Source: Rahnella aquatilis CIP 78.65 = ATCC 33071
GTDB taxonomy: Bacteria; Pseudomonadota; Gammaproteobacteria; Enterobacterales; Enterobacteriaceae
Reading direction: 5' to 3'
Length of the DNA stretch: 64,000 nucleotides
NCBI RefSeq assembly: GCF_000241955.1
Contig: NC_016818.1
Span: 124,001 to 188,000, forward strand
Notes under the pieces: generated by a model
Databases searched by the model: none
Told to the model about the DNA's origin: nothing
Seen by the model: the letters and a program-made list of their open reading frames with translations, nothing else
Shown: positions 43,156 through 51,293 of the stretch, in pieces
How the letters are laid out: each line of letters begins with the position of its first letter
How positions within the stretch are numbered: position 1 is the stretch's first letter
Made by a program: the position numbers and the translations under genes

Positions 43156-43674
43156 ATGGATTTTTTTAAAAGACTGGAAAAAATAGACGGAGCCGTCAAT
43201 CGCGGCTATGCGCGCTGGGGTAAATGGCTGGGCGCAGGATTATTACTGTTCATACTGGGATGGGGAGGCTGGTTGGTCTGGGCATCCCTCTGGGGGCCGC
43301 CGACCGGGCCGGTGACATTAATTATTCACAGCGAAATTGACCGGCCTATTTTGGGATTTAGTGTGAATGGTGTGGCGGGATCCAATGCGTTTGCATATGG
43401 CGGTGGGGGCGCGACCTGTTGTGGCAGTATCAGCGGAAAGACGGCGGAAGTTGTCTGGACATTGAGTACAACCCGCGCCCAATACAATGCAGGGCTGCGT
43501 ACGGAAAACCGTCGCATCGTCATGCCCCTTCCCGAACGCAAATGGGGGGAAGATGATTTGCACGTTCATTTCCTGCCCGGAGATAAAGTTTTATTAGGGT
43601 GGAGTGACAATGCCTGGTCACCTTATGAAAAACATCCCGGCAAGGATAATAAATTACCAGCGGCAGGCATCTGA
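43156..43674 (+). CDS. DUF3304 membrane-anchored protein, tandem copy 3
   Basis: 172 residues from ATG 43156; an upstream in-frame ATG at 43144 is less likely because the other copies all begin MDFF or MNFF after AGAAATAAA. It carries YGGGGATCCGSISG like copy 4 but a private block, LSTTRAQYNAGLRTENRRI, where copies 2 and 4 share another sequence. The same transmembrane anchor and periplasmic layout apply. Confidence 0.8.
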   Translation: MDFFKRLEKIDGAVNRGYARWGKWLGAGLLLFILGWGGWLVWASLWGPPTGPVTLIIHSEIDRPILGFSVNGVAGSNAFAYGGGGATCCGSISGKTAEVVWTLSTTRAQYNAGLRTENRRIVMPLPERKWGEDDLHVHFLPGDKVLLGWSDNAWSPYEKHPGKDNKLPAAGI

Positions 43675-43709
43675 TTCCGTCAGTCAAAATAAATAACGAG
43701 AGAAATAAA

Positions 43710-44231
43710 ATGAATTTTTTTAACAGACTGGAAAAAATAGACGGGGCCGTTAATCGCGGCTATGCGCGCTGGGGTAAATGGCTGGTCGCAGGATTATTAG
43801 TGTTCATACTCGGATGGGGAGGCTGGTTAGTCTGGGCATCCATCTGGGGACCACCGACCGGGCCGGTGACATTAATTATTCACAGCGAAATTGATCGCCC
43901 TATACGGGGATTTAGTGTGAATGGCGTGGCGGGATCGAATGCATTTGCATATGGCGGTGGGGGCGCGACCTGTTGTGGCAGTATCAGCGGAAAGACGGCG
44001 GAAGTTGTCTGGACAGTTGATTACACCCTTGCGCAATATCAGGCAGGAACTCGTACTGAAATCCATAAAGTAATTATGCCACTTCCCGAACGAAAATGGG
44101 GGGAAGATGATTTGCACGTTCATTTCCTGCCCGGAGATAAAGTTTTATTAGGATGGAGTGATAATGCCTGGTCGCCTTATGAAAAACATCCTGAAATTTC
44201 TCCTAAATCAGTTGTACGGGGAGATCACTAA
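43710..44231 (+). CDS. DUF3304 membrane-anchored protein, tandem copy 4
   Basis: 173 residues. The first half of the periplasmic domain matches copy 3 (GSNAFAYGGGGATCCG) and the second half matches copy 2 (VDYTLAQYQAGTRTEIHKV), a mosaic expected from recombination between tandem copies. The C-terminus differs (EISPKSVVRGDH). Its TAA overlaps the ATG of the DUF2235 gene by one base (TAATG at 44229-44233), so this copy is the one translationally coupled to the effector and the best candidate for its cognate immunity protein. Confidence 0.82.
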   Translation: MNFFNRLEKIDGAVNRGYARWGKWLVAGLLVFILGWGGWLVWASIWGPPTGPVTLIIHSEIDRPIRGFSVNGVAGSNAFAYGGGGATCCGSISGKTAEVVWTVDYTLAQYQAGTRTEIHKVIMPLPERKWGEDDLHVHFLPGDKVLLGWSDNAWSPYEKHPEISPKSVVRGDH

Positions 44232-46021
44232 TGGATATCGAAAGCCTTGTCGCTGCTGCGAATCGTGCGCAGCAGGAAAATGATGCCGGTATAGGAAATT
44301 GCTCCCGAGCTTTACACGTAGGTTACTTCTTTGATGGTATTCATCGAAATATCGAACAGGATGCCACAGAAGATCGGTTAAGTAATATCGCACGCCTCTA
44401 TAGAGCATTTCCTGATGAACTCCAAAACTCAACTAAATGTAGCTATGCAAAATTTTATGTTTCAGGTCTCGGAACCCCATTTAATGAAGATCTAACAACT
44501 AAGCTCCACGCCATTATGGATGGTGCGCAAGGCAGCGCGCTGGATGATTTAAAAGATCAGCCCTGGGATATTGCCAAAGAAGCAGGCATAGAATTTTTTA
44601 AAACAGGCAAGTGGTGGGAAGTATTAAAAGATGTCGGTAAAAAGCTGATTAAACCCACCGAATTTTTGAAGCTGACCGGGGATATCACGAAAAGTGTGGT
44701 GAAAAAAGTGAGCATCGAAGCAACTCCCTGGTTGCGTGACAATCCTGTTATTGCCGACATGCTGGTGACGGGCGTAGATACGCGAATCACTGCGGCAAAA
44801 CTGCGTTTCGAACGCTTTTTTGAAAGAGCGGTGACCAGCAGTCAGGTGCCCATCAAGCTGATCTCGGTCTCGTTATTCGGTTACGACCTCGGGGCAACTC
44901 TGGCGCGTAAGTTTCTGGATACGCTGCTCGACGATATTTGCCAGAAGCAGGGCGATAAATACGTTTATCAGGGTATTCCCGTTGAGATTATTTTTGCCGG
45001 TTTATTCGATTGTGCCCGGCATACGCCTGCCAGTAATAACAACGGTGTGGACTGGTTTGTGGGGGCATTCGGCGGCCCCATCAGGGGGATCAGCATTTTG
45101 CTGGGGGATAAATATGTCGATCAGGATACCCCGTTACCGGCTGCGGTGAAAAGCGCCCTGCATCTGGTGGCGGCACACGAAACGCGGGTCTGGCGCAGCC
45201 TTTACCGCTTAGGCGGCGATAAGCAAAAATACCGCGAGGAGTTACTGCCCGGCTGTTCTGAAGATGTGGGGGGCGGGCTAAAACCTGATGAGCAAAAACC
45301 GAGCGCCGAGTTGTGCCGGGTCGCCTTACACAGAATGTACCGTGAGGCTATGCTGGCAGGCGTTCCCTTCCCCGATTTTCAGACATTACATCAAAGTAAC
45401 CCAGTTATTGCCGAATACTTCATTATGGAAAACAGCGTGAAGGAAAATTCGGTCGCACAGTGGACAGCGTTATATCAGCAGGCAGTGCCTTTTAAAAACC
45501 TCAGCGTTGCCGCGCAGAACCTGCACCTCGACAGCTATATCGACTGGCTGGGCAGACAGTTTTATCTTTATCGCAGTCAGTGCATAAAATATGCCGAACA
45601 ACGCGGGCAGGTGATGGCTTCCGCAGGTGCATCGGCAGGCCTGTTAGGTATCTCGCCAAAAGCGCAGGAGACCGCCAGTGATATTCGCAATGAGATGGAT
45701 ATCTTGCGTAAACACTGGGGCTGGCTGGATGATGTTCACCGCGCCGCACTGAGTATGCAAAATGTGATGGAAATGCCCAATAGCCACGATACCCGGCGTC
45801 AGCTCGTGCCCGATGTTTACATTCCTGCATTACGCAGGGCGAAAAAGTTTTTGGCTTACGGGCACGCTGCTTATGAGGGATTACCGCCACCCTGGCCTGA
45901 AGACAGCGCTCCCTCAGAGATATATGCCTGGTTTGTACATGATGTGCAGAAGGTGGACAAAGGTGCAGGTATTTCAGAAGATTTTCTGGTGATCCGCTCA
46001 ATGGAAATGCCCGACAGTTAA
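44231..46021 (+). CDS. DUF2235 / Tle1-like T6SS effector
   Basis: 596-residue alpha/beta-hydrolase-like protein of the DUF2235 (T6SS phospholipase Tle1-like) family. Family blocks: FFDGIHRN (33-40), SLFGYDLGATLAR (214-226), IFAGLFDCARHT (254-265), HLVAAHETRVW (311-321) and PGCSEDVGGG (340-349). In Tle1 phospholipases the elbow is GFSRG and the last block is PGVHSDVGG; here the Ser position is Asp219 and the His position is Ser343, so catalysis by the standard triad is doubtful. A sub-family with FGxDxG may exist; I cannot check. It follows vgrG, the adaptor and immunity-like genes, so delivery by VgrG is likely. Confidence 0.78.
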   Translation: MDIESLVAAANRAQQENDAGIGNCSRALHVGYFFDGIHRNIEQDATEDRLSNIARLYRAFPDELQNSTKCSYAKFYVSGLGTPFNEDLTTKLHAIMDGAQGSALDDLKDQPWDIAKEAGIEFFKTGKWWEVLKDVGKKLIKPTEFLKLTGDITKSVVKKVSIEATPWLRDNPVIADMLVTGVDTRITAAKLRFERFFERAVTSSQVPIKLISVSLFGYDLGATLARKFLDTLLDDICQKQGDKYVYQGIPVEIIFAGLFDCARHTPASNNNGVDWFVGAFGGPIRGISILLGDKYVDQDTPLPAAVKSALHLVAAHETRVWRSLYRLGGDKQKYREELLPGCSEDVGGGLKPDEQKPSAELCRVALHRMYREAMLAGVPFPDFQTLHQSNPVIAEYFIMENSVKENSVAQWTALYQQAVPFKNLSVAAQNLHLDSYIDWLGRQFYLYRSQCIKYAEQRGQVMASAGASAGLLGISPKAQETASDIRNEMDILRKHWGWLDDVHRAALSMQNVMEMPNSHDTRRQLVPDVYIPALRRAKKFLAYGHAAYEGLPPPWPEDSAPSEIYAWFVHDVQKVDKGAGISEDFLVIRSMEMPDS

Positions 46022-46031
46022 CCTCCTGATG

Positions 46032-46053
46032 CCGGCGGTCATCGGACCGCCGG
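46032..46053. terminator. Hairpin after the DUF2235 gene
   Basis: A perfect 9-bp stem CCGGCGGTC / GACCGCCGG with a 4-base loop, 10 bp after the stop. No immediate T run, but CACTTTTTG follows 15 bp later. Probable end of the T6SS island transcript. Confidence 0.6.
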
Positions 46054-46067
46054 TTGATGGCTTTCCC

Positions 46068-46279
46068 TCACTTTTTGATATTCCGCGACGCCAAACCCGA
46101 TTTAGCACGAATAGCGCGTTCTTTGACCGCCAGAAAACCGCCCTGAATTGCCTTGCCAATCCCTTCAAATCCAGATGTGACGCGGCCTGAAGCGTTGTCC
46201 GATATCCCGTTTGCCTGTTTTGTTGAAACGTTAAATCCTTTTTTAAATTTTGTATTGATAATGTTATATTCTTAGCCAT
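46068..46279 (-). pseudogene. Small gene split by a -1 frame change at A AAA AAG
   Basis: On the minus strand a frame starting MAKNITLSIQNLKK runs into A AAA AAG. The -1 frame then continues with GFNVSTKQANGISDNASGR and a helical, basic C-terminus (KAIQGGFLAVKERAIRAK), ending in TGA at 46070-46068; the joined product would be 70 residues. A AAA AAG is the most efficient -1 slippery heptamer known in E. coli, and it stands in the correct phase, so programmed frameshifting is possible. A one-base deletion in a dying gene is the simpler reading. No Shine-Dalgarno is obvious. I do not recognise the protein. Confidence 0.4.
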
Positions 46280-46393
46280 CATTTGAAAAAATGAAGTTTC
46301 AGTAACGATCCCGCGTGTTTTTTTGCTAATTTCTTGTTCGATTGTCACAACAACGATTCATAACAGAACTGAACATTTAGAGAAACAGACGTC

Positions 46394-48046
46394 ATGAGAA
46401 AGATACTTGGTATGCTTCTCAACCGTGACTCACTGGGTGCCAGCGAGCCTGCGGCCGCAGAAGACGAAAAATCCGTTGATGTTTTGCTGGTCGGCGGCGG
46501 CATCATGAGTGCTACCCTGGGGACCTATCTCCAGGAACTCGAGCCGGACTGGTCGGTCCATATGATCGAACGCATGGATAGTGTGGCGCAGGAAAGCTCC
46601 AACGGCTGGAATAACGCCGGTACCGGCCATTCCGCACTGGCAGAAATGAACTATACCCCGCTGATGCCCGACGGTTCTGTCGATATCACCAAGGCCGTGG
46701 CGATCAACGAAGCCTTCCAGGTTTCCCGTCAGTTTATGGCGTATCAGGTGCAGAAAGGTGTGCTGAATAATCCGCGCTCGTTCATCAACAGCGTGCCGCA
46801 CATGAGCTTTGTCTGGGGCGATGAGAATATCGATTTCCTGCGCAAACGTTTTGCTGCGTTGCAGGAAAGCACGCTGTTCCGCGGGATGGAATATTCGGAA
46901 GACCCGGAACAAATCAGACAATGGATCCCGGCAGTCATGGATGGCCGGGATCCGAAGCAGAAAGTTGCCGCAACCCGCACCACAGCAGGTACGGACGTGA
47001 ACTTCGGCGAAGTGACCCGTCAGCTGGTTGAGGCGTTGCAGAAAAAATCCAATTTCACGCTGGCAAATGGTCAGGAAGTGCGCGATATCCAGCGCAATCC
47101 GGATAAAAGCTGGCGTGTCACCATTACCGACCTGAAACACAGCCACAAGCATCGCGTGGTGAACGCGAAATTCGTGTTCATCGGTGCAGGCGGTGCGTCC
47201 CTGACGCTGCTGCAAAAATCCGGCATTCCGGAAGCGCGTGAATACGGCGGTTTCCCGGTCGGCGGTGAATTCCTGGTGACAGAAAATCAGGATGTGGTGA
47301 AACGCCATCTGGCGAAGGTGTACGGCAAAGCAGCCGTGGGCGCGCCACCGATGTCCGTTCCGCATCTCGACACCCGTATTATCGATGGTAAACAGGTTCT
47401 GCTGTTCGGGCCGTTCGCCACCTTCTCCAGTAAGTTCCTGAAAAACGGTTCCCTTTGGGACCTGTTTGGCAGTGTGAACAGTTCCAACCTGTTGCCGATG
47501 ACGCATGTCGGTATGGGTAACTTTGATCTGGTGAAATATCTGGTCGGGCAGGTGATGCTCAGCGATGAAGACCGTCATGCCGCGCTGAAGGAATTTTTCC
47601 CCGAAGCCGAGCAGAAAGACTGGAAACGCTGGGTGGCCGGACAACGTGTGCAGGTCATCAAAAAAGATGGCAAACACGGCGGCGTATTGCGTCTGGGCAC
47701 TGAAGTAGTGAGCGCAAAAGATGGCAGTATTGCGGCGTTGCTGGGTGCATCACCGGGCGCGTCAACCGCCGCACCGATCATGATGAAACTGCTGGAAACC
47801 GTCTTTAAGGAGCGCGCAGCCAGTGCAGAATGGCAGGCCAAATTCCGGGAAATCATCCCGTCTTACGGCACCAAACTGAATGGCAATATCGAAGCGACCG
47901 AGAAAGAGTTGCTGGAAACCAGCCGCATTCTGCAACTGGAAACGCCGTCGATGATCACAACACCGGTAGCCGATGTGGTTCAGTTGCGCCCGCTGGATGT
48001 TCAGGCAAAACAAGAGCCGAAACATCCTGCGGATATTGCTTTGTAA
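46394..48046 (+). CDS. mqo: Malate:quinone oxidoreductase, copy 2
   Basis: 550-residue paralogue of the MQO at 35958. FAD-binding motif [16 protein letters not shown] and the blocks [19 protein letters not shown] and [15 protein letters not shown] are identical or nearly so, so activity is expected. The first eight codons and about 30 bp of upstream DNA match copy 1, but the leader differs: the hydrophobic core of copy 1 is replaced by [17 protein letters not shown], which cannot span or enter a membrane. The C-terminal tail also diverges. The two genes are paralogues separated by the vgrG island. An intrinsic terminator follows. Confidence 0.93.
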   Translation: MRKILGMLLNRDSLGASEPAAAEDEKSVDVLLVGGGIMSATLGTYLQELEPDWSVHMIERMDSVAQESSNGWNNAGTGHSALAEMNYTPLMPDGSVDITKAVAINEAFQVSRQFMAYQVQKGVLNNPRSFINSVPHMSFVWGDENIDFLRKRFAALQESTLFRGMEYSEDPEQIRQWIPAVMDGRDPKQKVAATRTTAGTDVNFGEVTRQLVEALQKKSNFTLANGQEVRDIQRNPDKSWRVTITDLKHSHKHRVVNAKFVFIGAGGASLTLLQKSGIPEAREYGGFPVGGEFLVTENQDVVKRHLAKVYGKAAVGAPPMSVPHLDTRIIDGKQVLLFGPFATFSSKFLKNGSLWDLFGSVNSSNLLPMTHVGMGNFDLVKYLVGQVMLSDEDRHAALKEFFPEAEQKDWKRWVAGQRVQVIKKDGKHGGVLRLGTEVVSAKDGSIAALLGASPGASTAAPIMMKLLETVFKERAASAEWQAKFREIIPSYGTKLNGNIEATEKELLETSRILQLETPSMITTPVADVVQLRPLDVQAKQEPKHPADIAL

Positions 48047-48064
48047 TTTCCCGATTTCAGGCAC

Positions 48065-48094
48065 AAAAAAACCGCTTTAGAGAGCGGTTTTTTT
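48065..48094 (+). terminator. Rho-independent terminator of mqo copy 2
   Basis: Stem AAAAACCGCT / AGCGGTTTTT with a TTAGAG loop and continuing T run. Nearly the same hairpin recurs at 49923-49954 as part of a duplicated segment. Confidence 0.85.
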
Positions 48095-48244
48095 ATTGGT
48101 GATTTAGTTAGCGCTAAACCAACCTTTTAAAACAAGCGGGAACGAGCAACCCCAACGAAAAGAACTGTACATGATTCACCCGAAACGAACAAGCTGAGTG
48201 ATAACAAAATTGACTTACTTTTTATATGGTCTTAGTGCTAGTCT

Positions 48245-48399
48245 GCGCGCGGAGCTAGTTTCGCCTGTTTAGCGACAGGTCACCGGGCTCAGGAAATAGC
48301 ACTTAAGTACCGCGGGGACGAGCAACCTCAACACTGCTTGTCCTTCTCCTGTCGGTCCCGGTGCTTATGGGTGAAACGCGGCTATAAAAGGCCGTAACA
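48245..48399 (+). ncRNA. Structured leader of a small peptide mRNA (RyfA/TimP-like?)
   Basis: The 150 bases before the 40-codon ORF fold into several stems visible by eye: CCTGT/ACAGG (48264-48279), GGACGAGCA/TGCTTGTCC (48316-48343, one G-U pair), a long-range CACCGGG/CCCGGTG (48281-48287 with 48357-48363), and CGGC/GCCG (48379-48394), which encloses the AAGG ribosome site. The ordering also allows ACAGG to pair with CCTGT at 48347, crossing the CACCGGG stem (pseudoknot or switch). A long structured leader masking the start is typical of type I toxin mRNAs. The link to RyfA/TimP is from memory only. Confidence 0.5.
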
Positions 48400-48522
48400 A
48401 TGAAAAAGTGTATATACGCACTGATCGTTGTGCTGGGTTCTTTGATGACGTCTGAGAATGATGGGTGGAACGTTAACGTTTCTCATATCAATATTAACGT
48501 CAACATGGGGTCTGGTTTGTAG
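48400..48522 (+). CDS. 40-residue hydrophobic peptide, type I toxin-like
   Basis: Starts ATG with AAGG eight bases upstream and ends TAG just before a strong terminator. The peptide has a signal-like or membrane-inserting N-terminus (MKKCIYALIVVLGSLMTS) and a polar Asn/Val/Ile-alternating tail (ENDGWNVNVSHININVNMG). Size, hydrophobic start, structured leader and terminator resemble type I toxins; the closest in my memory is TimP (mRNA once called RyfA) of Salmonella, but I cannot verify similarity. A second copy of the tail (ENDGWSINVSHININVNIG) survives at 50032-50100, showing that the coding sequence is conserved and repeated. No antisense RNA could be located by eye. Confidence 0.6.
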   Translation: MKKCIYALIVVLGSLMTSENDGWNVNVSHININVNMGSGL

Positions 48523-48530
48523 CAGTAGAG

Positions 48531-48557
48531 AAACCGCCCTTCGGGGCGGTTTTTTTA
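48531..48557 (+). terminator. Terminator of the small peptide gene
   Basis: Stem AACCGCCC / GGGCGGTT with a TTCG tetraloop and a T run, 9 bp after the TAG. The same stem recurs at 50110-50129. Confidence 0.88.
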
Positions 48558-48559
48558 TC

Positions 48560-49813
48560 TCAGGCTTTACGCCCTAATCCCCAGCACACCAGCCCCGCCA
48601 CCAGCAGTGAAGGTATAGTCGCGCCGATATCCGGCAGCAGGTTTGCCATCAGATGATAAACCGCAATGCCAGTAAACCAGGCCGCAACAGAACGGATATT
48701 CAGATTCTCGTGGCTCTGCCTGCGCAGAACAAAATGATGCGTCAGCACCACACCGAACAGCGGCGCAAACACGGAGCCAATCAGCAGCAGGAAGTTTTCG
48801 TATTGCGTCAGCGGAACGGCCCAGGCGATCAGCGTACACAGCAGGCCGATACCCAGCGTCAGTTTGCCGACGCTGACCGGCAGGGAAGTCCCCGCCGACA
48901 CCGCCGCCGAGTGAATATCCGCAAAGGCATTTTCATGCTCCTCCACCAGAATCAGCAGCAGTGGAATACCCAGCGCAACGCCTGAGAGCGCCAGCAGTAG
49001 CGCATTGGCATCTGCCGATGTGCTGACAAACGCCAGCGTATAAGCGACACCGAGTGACATCATCCACACGCTGCCGAGGAAGTATCCGCAGGCCGTTCCC
49101 CAGAAGTTTTGCCGCGCCGATTTGCCAAAACGGGTGTAATCCGACACCAGCGGCAACCACGAAAATGCCATCGACACCACGATGTCACAGGCCAGCGCGA
49201 ACGGCATCGAACCGTCCCCGGCTTTATGCCACAGTGTGGATAACCCGGCGTGCAGGAACAGATAACCGGTCAGCCACGCACAGCTCGCCAGCAACAGCCA
49301 GATCCCCCAGCGGCGCAGCACCAGACGGATAAATGCCAGCGGCCCGCTGGCTGCCAGCAAGGTGGCAACGACGCCGAAGGTAAACGTCCACAGTGTCGGG
49401 TTCGCCCAAAAACTGCCGTCACCCCAGACGCGTTTCGCCAGCAGACTGGCGGCATCGCGCATCACCACAATTTCAAACGCGCCCCAGCCGATCAGCTGGA
49501 TCAGATTAAACAGCACCGGCAGCGCCACACCACGTTTGCCCAGACTCAGCTTCAGCGACGCCATTGATGACATGCCTGTCTGCCCGCCGGTCACCCCGAC
49601 CAGGGCCAGCAGCGCAACGCCGACGGCAGACCCCAGCACAATGGCTGCCAGCGAGCCCGCCAGTCCGAGGCCCGGAGCCAGAATCGCCCCAGCCTGCAAC
49701 ACCATCAGGCCCATACCGAGTGAGAACCACAGCGAGAATAAATCAGACCAGCCCAGCACCCGTGATTTTTCCGGCACAGAGACCTGAGGAGAATAAATAC
49801 TATTATCTTTCAT
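48560..49813 (-). CDS. cytX: CytX-type hydroxymethylpyrimidine/cytosine permease
   Basis: NCS1-family (purine-cytosine permease) transporter with about 12 helices, 417 residues from ATG 49813. The N-terminus (SRVLGWSDLFSLWFSLGMG) and the GWGAFEIVVMRDAASLLAKR block match CytX, the proposed transporter of the thiamine precursor hydroxymethylpyrimidine. A longer frame to 49927 is discarded as its extra residues are not membrane-like. Thiamine riboswitches often precede cytX; none is visible here, which weakens the substrate assignment. The gene is flanked by two copies of a repeat containing the small peptide gene, hinting at insertion or duplication around it. Confidence 0.72.
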   Translation of the reverse strand: MKDNSIYSPQVSVPEKSRVLGWSDLFSLWFSLGMGLMVLQAGAILAPGLGLAGSLAAIVLGSAVGVALLALVGVTGGQTGMSSMASLKLSLGKRGVALPVLFNLIQLIGWGAFEIVVMRDAASLLAKRVWGDGSFWANPTLWTFTFGVVATLLAASGPLAFIRLVLRRWGIWLLLASCAWLTGYLFLHAGLSTLWHKAGDGSMPFALACDIVVSMAFSWLPLVSDYTRFGKSARQNFWGTACGYFLGSVWMMSLGVAYTLAFVSTSADANALLLALSGVALGIPLLLILVEEHENAFADIHSAAVSAGTSLPVSVGKLTLGIGLLCTLIAWAVPLTQYENFLLLIGSVFAPLFGVVLTHHFVLRRQSHENLNIRSVAAWFTGIAVYHLMANLLPDIGATIPSLLVAGLVCWGLGRKA

Positions 49814-50237
49814 AAGGTTAATTTCGTGGCTAAAGCGAAGGTCTGTTATAGCATAGTGCGGTGAGATCCTGATGAAGGGCGGGGGAGAAGCGCACTTTTC
49901 GGCGGGGCGTGAGGATTTCAGACACAAAAAAACCGCTTCAGAGAGCGGTTATTTTGTCGAGGAAGTTCAGTTAGCGCTAAGCTTTCTCAATTTTCATTTG
50001 CTTAAAATAAGCGGGACAAGCAGCCCAGACTGAGAATGATGGATGGAGCATTAATGTTTCTCATATCAATATCAACGTCAATATTGGCCCGGTTTTATAG
50101 CAGTAAATGAACCGCCCTTCGGGGCGGTTTCATGCGAGGGTTAGATTAACCGCTATTTTTGCAGTCCGGGGAAACAGGTAGAATAAATCCATTGTTTGCT
50201 GAATCAACGCCCGTGCTGGCTGAAGGAGTAAGTACCG
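49814..50237. repeat. Second, deleted copy of the mqo2-downstream/peptide segment
   Basis: The same order of elements as at 48061-48557 is found in shortened form: ACCGCT..AGCGGT hairpin (49931-49950), the palindrome TTAGCGCTAA (49971-49980; first copy 48108-48117), AAGCGGGACAAGCAGCCC (50009-50026; first copy AAGCGGGAACGAGCAACCCC at 48135-48154), then directly the second half of the peptide ORF and its terminator. About 300 bp containing the leader and the start codon are missing. The rest of the gap (50131-50237) precedes rhuM and shows nothing else. Confidence 0.75.
50032..50100 (+). pseudogene. Remnant of the small peptide gene
   Basis: Encodes ENDGWSINVSHININVNIG and three more residues to TAG, the tail of the 40-residue peptide at 48400. 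No start codon is available in frame (stop at 50008). It is followed by the same TTCG-loop hairpin (50110-50129). Confidence 0.8.
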
Positions 50238-51275
50238 ATGGATGAACACATTACGCCTCTGGCGCCGGAAGGTGAGTTTGTTCTGTTTCGGACTAAGGAT
50301 GGACAGTTTCAGGTTGAGTGTCGGTTTGAGTCGGAGACTTTGTGGTTGTCTCAGGCTGCGATGTCAGTGCTTTATCAGGTAACTCCGCAGGCGATTACCC
50401 AGCACATTAAAGCGATCTACGCTGAAGGTGAACTCATTCAAAGTTCAACCTGTAAGGATTACTTACAAGTTCAAACTGAAGGTAAAAGAGAGATAAACCG
50501 CCAAATTCGGCATTACAATTTATCGGTTATTCTTGCGGTCGGATATCGCGTCCGCTCTGCCCGTGGTACGCAATTCCGTCAGTGGGCGACACAAACCCTG
50601 CAAGAATATGTCATTAAAGGGTTTGTCATGGACGATCCACGACTGAAAAATCCGCCAGTGGGTCAGTCAGTCGTGCCGGATTATTTCGACGAAATGTTGG
50701 AGCGCATCCGGGATATACGTGCCAGCGAACGCCGTATTTATCTTCGTATCAAAGATATTTTTGCGATGGCGGCGGATTATCGGCCCACAGATAAAGATAC
50801 CGCGCGTTTCTTTCAGGCAATCCAGAATAAGTTGCATTTTGCCTGCACCGGCCTTACAGCGGCGGAAATTATCGCTCAGCGCGCGGATGCCAGCCAGCCG
50901 GATATGGGACTGACCAGTTTCAAATATGATCAGGTGCGTAAGACTGATACGACGATTGCGAAAAATTACTTACGCGAAGAAGAAATTGATCAACTGAATC
51001 GCATTATTTCAATGTGGCTGGATTACGCAGAAGATCAGACTAAGCGCCGCCAGCAGATATTCTTAAAAAGCTGGGAGGATAAACTTGAGCAATTTCTCAA
51101 TTTCAATGAGTTTGACGTTTTGCAGGGCAGCGGTAAAACCAGCAAAAAAGAAGCGGATGAAAAAGCCTGCCAGCAATATGAGAAATTCGCTGAACAGCGT
51201 CGCAAGCTGAAAGAGGCCGAAGGCGAAAAAAGTAATATTGAGGCGCTTTGCACTCTCGCACAGAAAAAACGTTAA
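50238..51275 (+). CDS. RhuM family protein
   Basis: 345-residue member of the virulence protein RhuM family (PF13310), first described in a Salmonella pathogenicity island and common in defence and mobile islands. The N-terminal part is the Fic/DOC-associated type (LWLSQAAMSVLYQVTPQAITQHIKAIY, HTH-like), then RHYNLSVILAVGYRVRSARGTQFRQWA and a long helical, charged C-terminus (about 240-345) with coiled-coil character. A Shine-Dalgarno AAGGAG is seen 10 bases upstream. Molecular function unsettled; DNA binding is suggested by the KilA-N/Bro-like central motif. The gene sits alone between the peptide remnant and qnr. Confidence 0.88.
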   Translation: MDEHITPLAPEGEFVLFRTKDGQFQVECRFESETLWLSQAAMSVLYQVTPQAITQHIKAIYAEGELIQSSTCKDYLQVQTEGKREINRQIRHYNLSVILAVGYRVRSARGTQFRQWATQTLQEYVIKGFVMDDPRLKNPPVGQSVVPDYFDEMLERIRDIRASERRIYLRIKDIFAMAADYRPTDKDTARFFQAIQNKLHFACTGLTAAEIIAQRADASQPDMGLTSFKYDQVRKTDTTIAKNYLREEEIDQLNRIISMWLDYAEDQTKRRQQIFLKSWEDKLEQFLNFNEFDVLQGSGKTSKKEADEKACQQYEKFAEQRRKLKEAEGEKSNIEALCTLAQKKR

Positions 51276-51293
51276 CTGCTCTTTCAAATCCCG

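Noticed and set aside
45998..46348. 116-codon minus-strand frame spanning the small frameshifted gene
   Set aside because: It runs from a GTG in one frame and diverges from the protein-like -1 frame; the joined 70-residue product is the better reading.
48210..48240. sigma70 promoter for the small peptide RNA (TTGACT with a TAGTGC/TTAGTG element)
   Set aside because: -35 is good but no convincing -10 at 16-18 bp; not annotated as a feature.
49814..49917. Thiamine pyrophosphate riboswitch before cytX
   Set aside because: Only a short CTGAT-like fragment is seen; the conserved THI-box blocks are absent.
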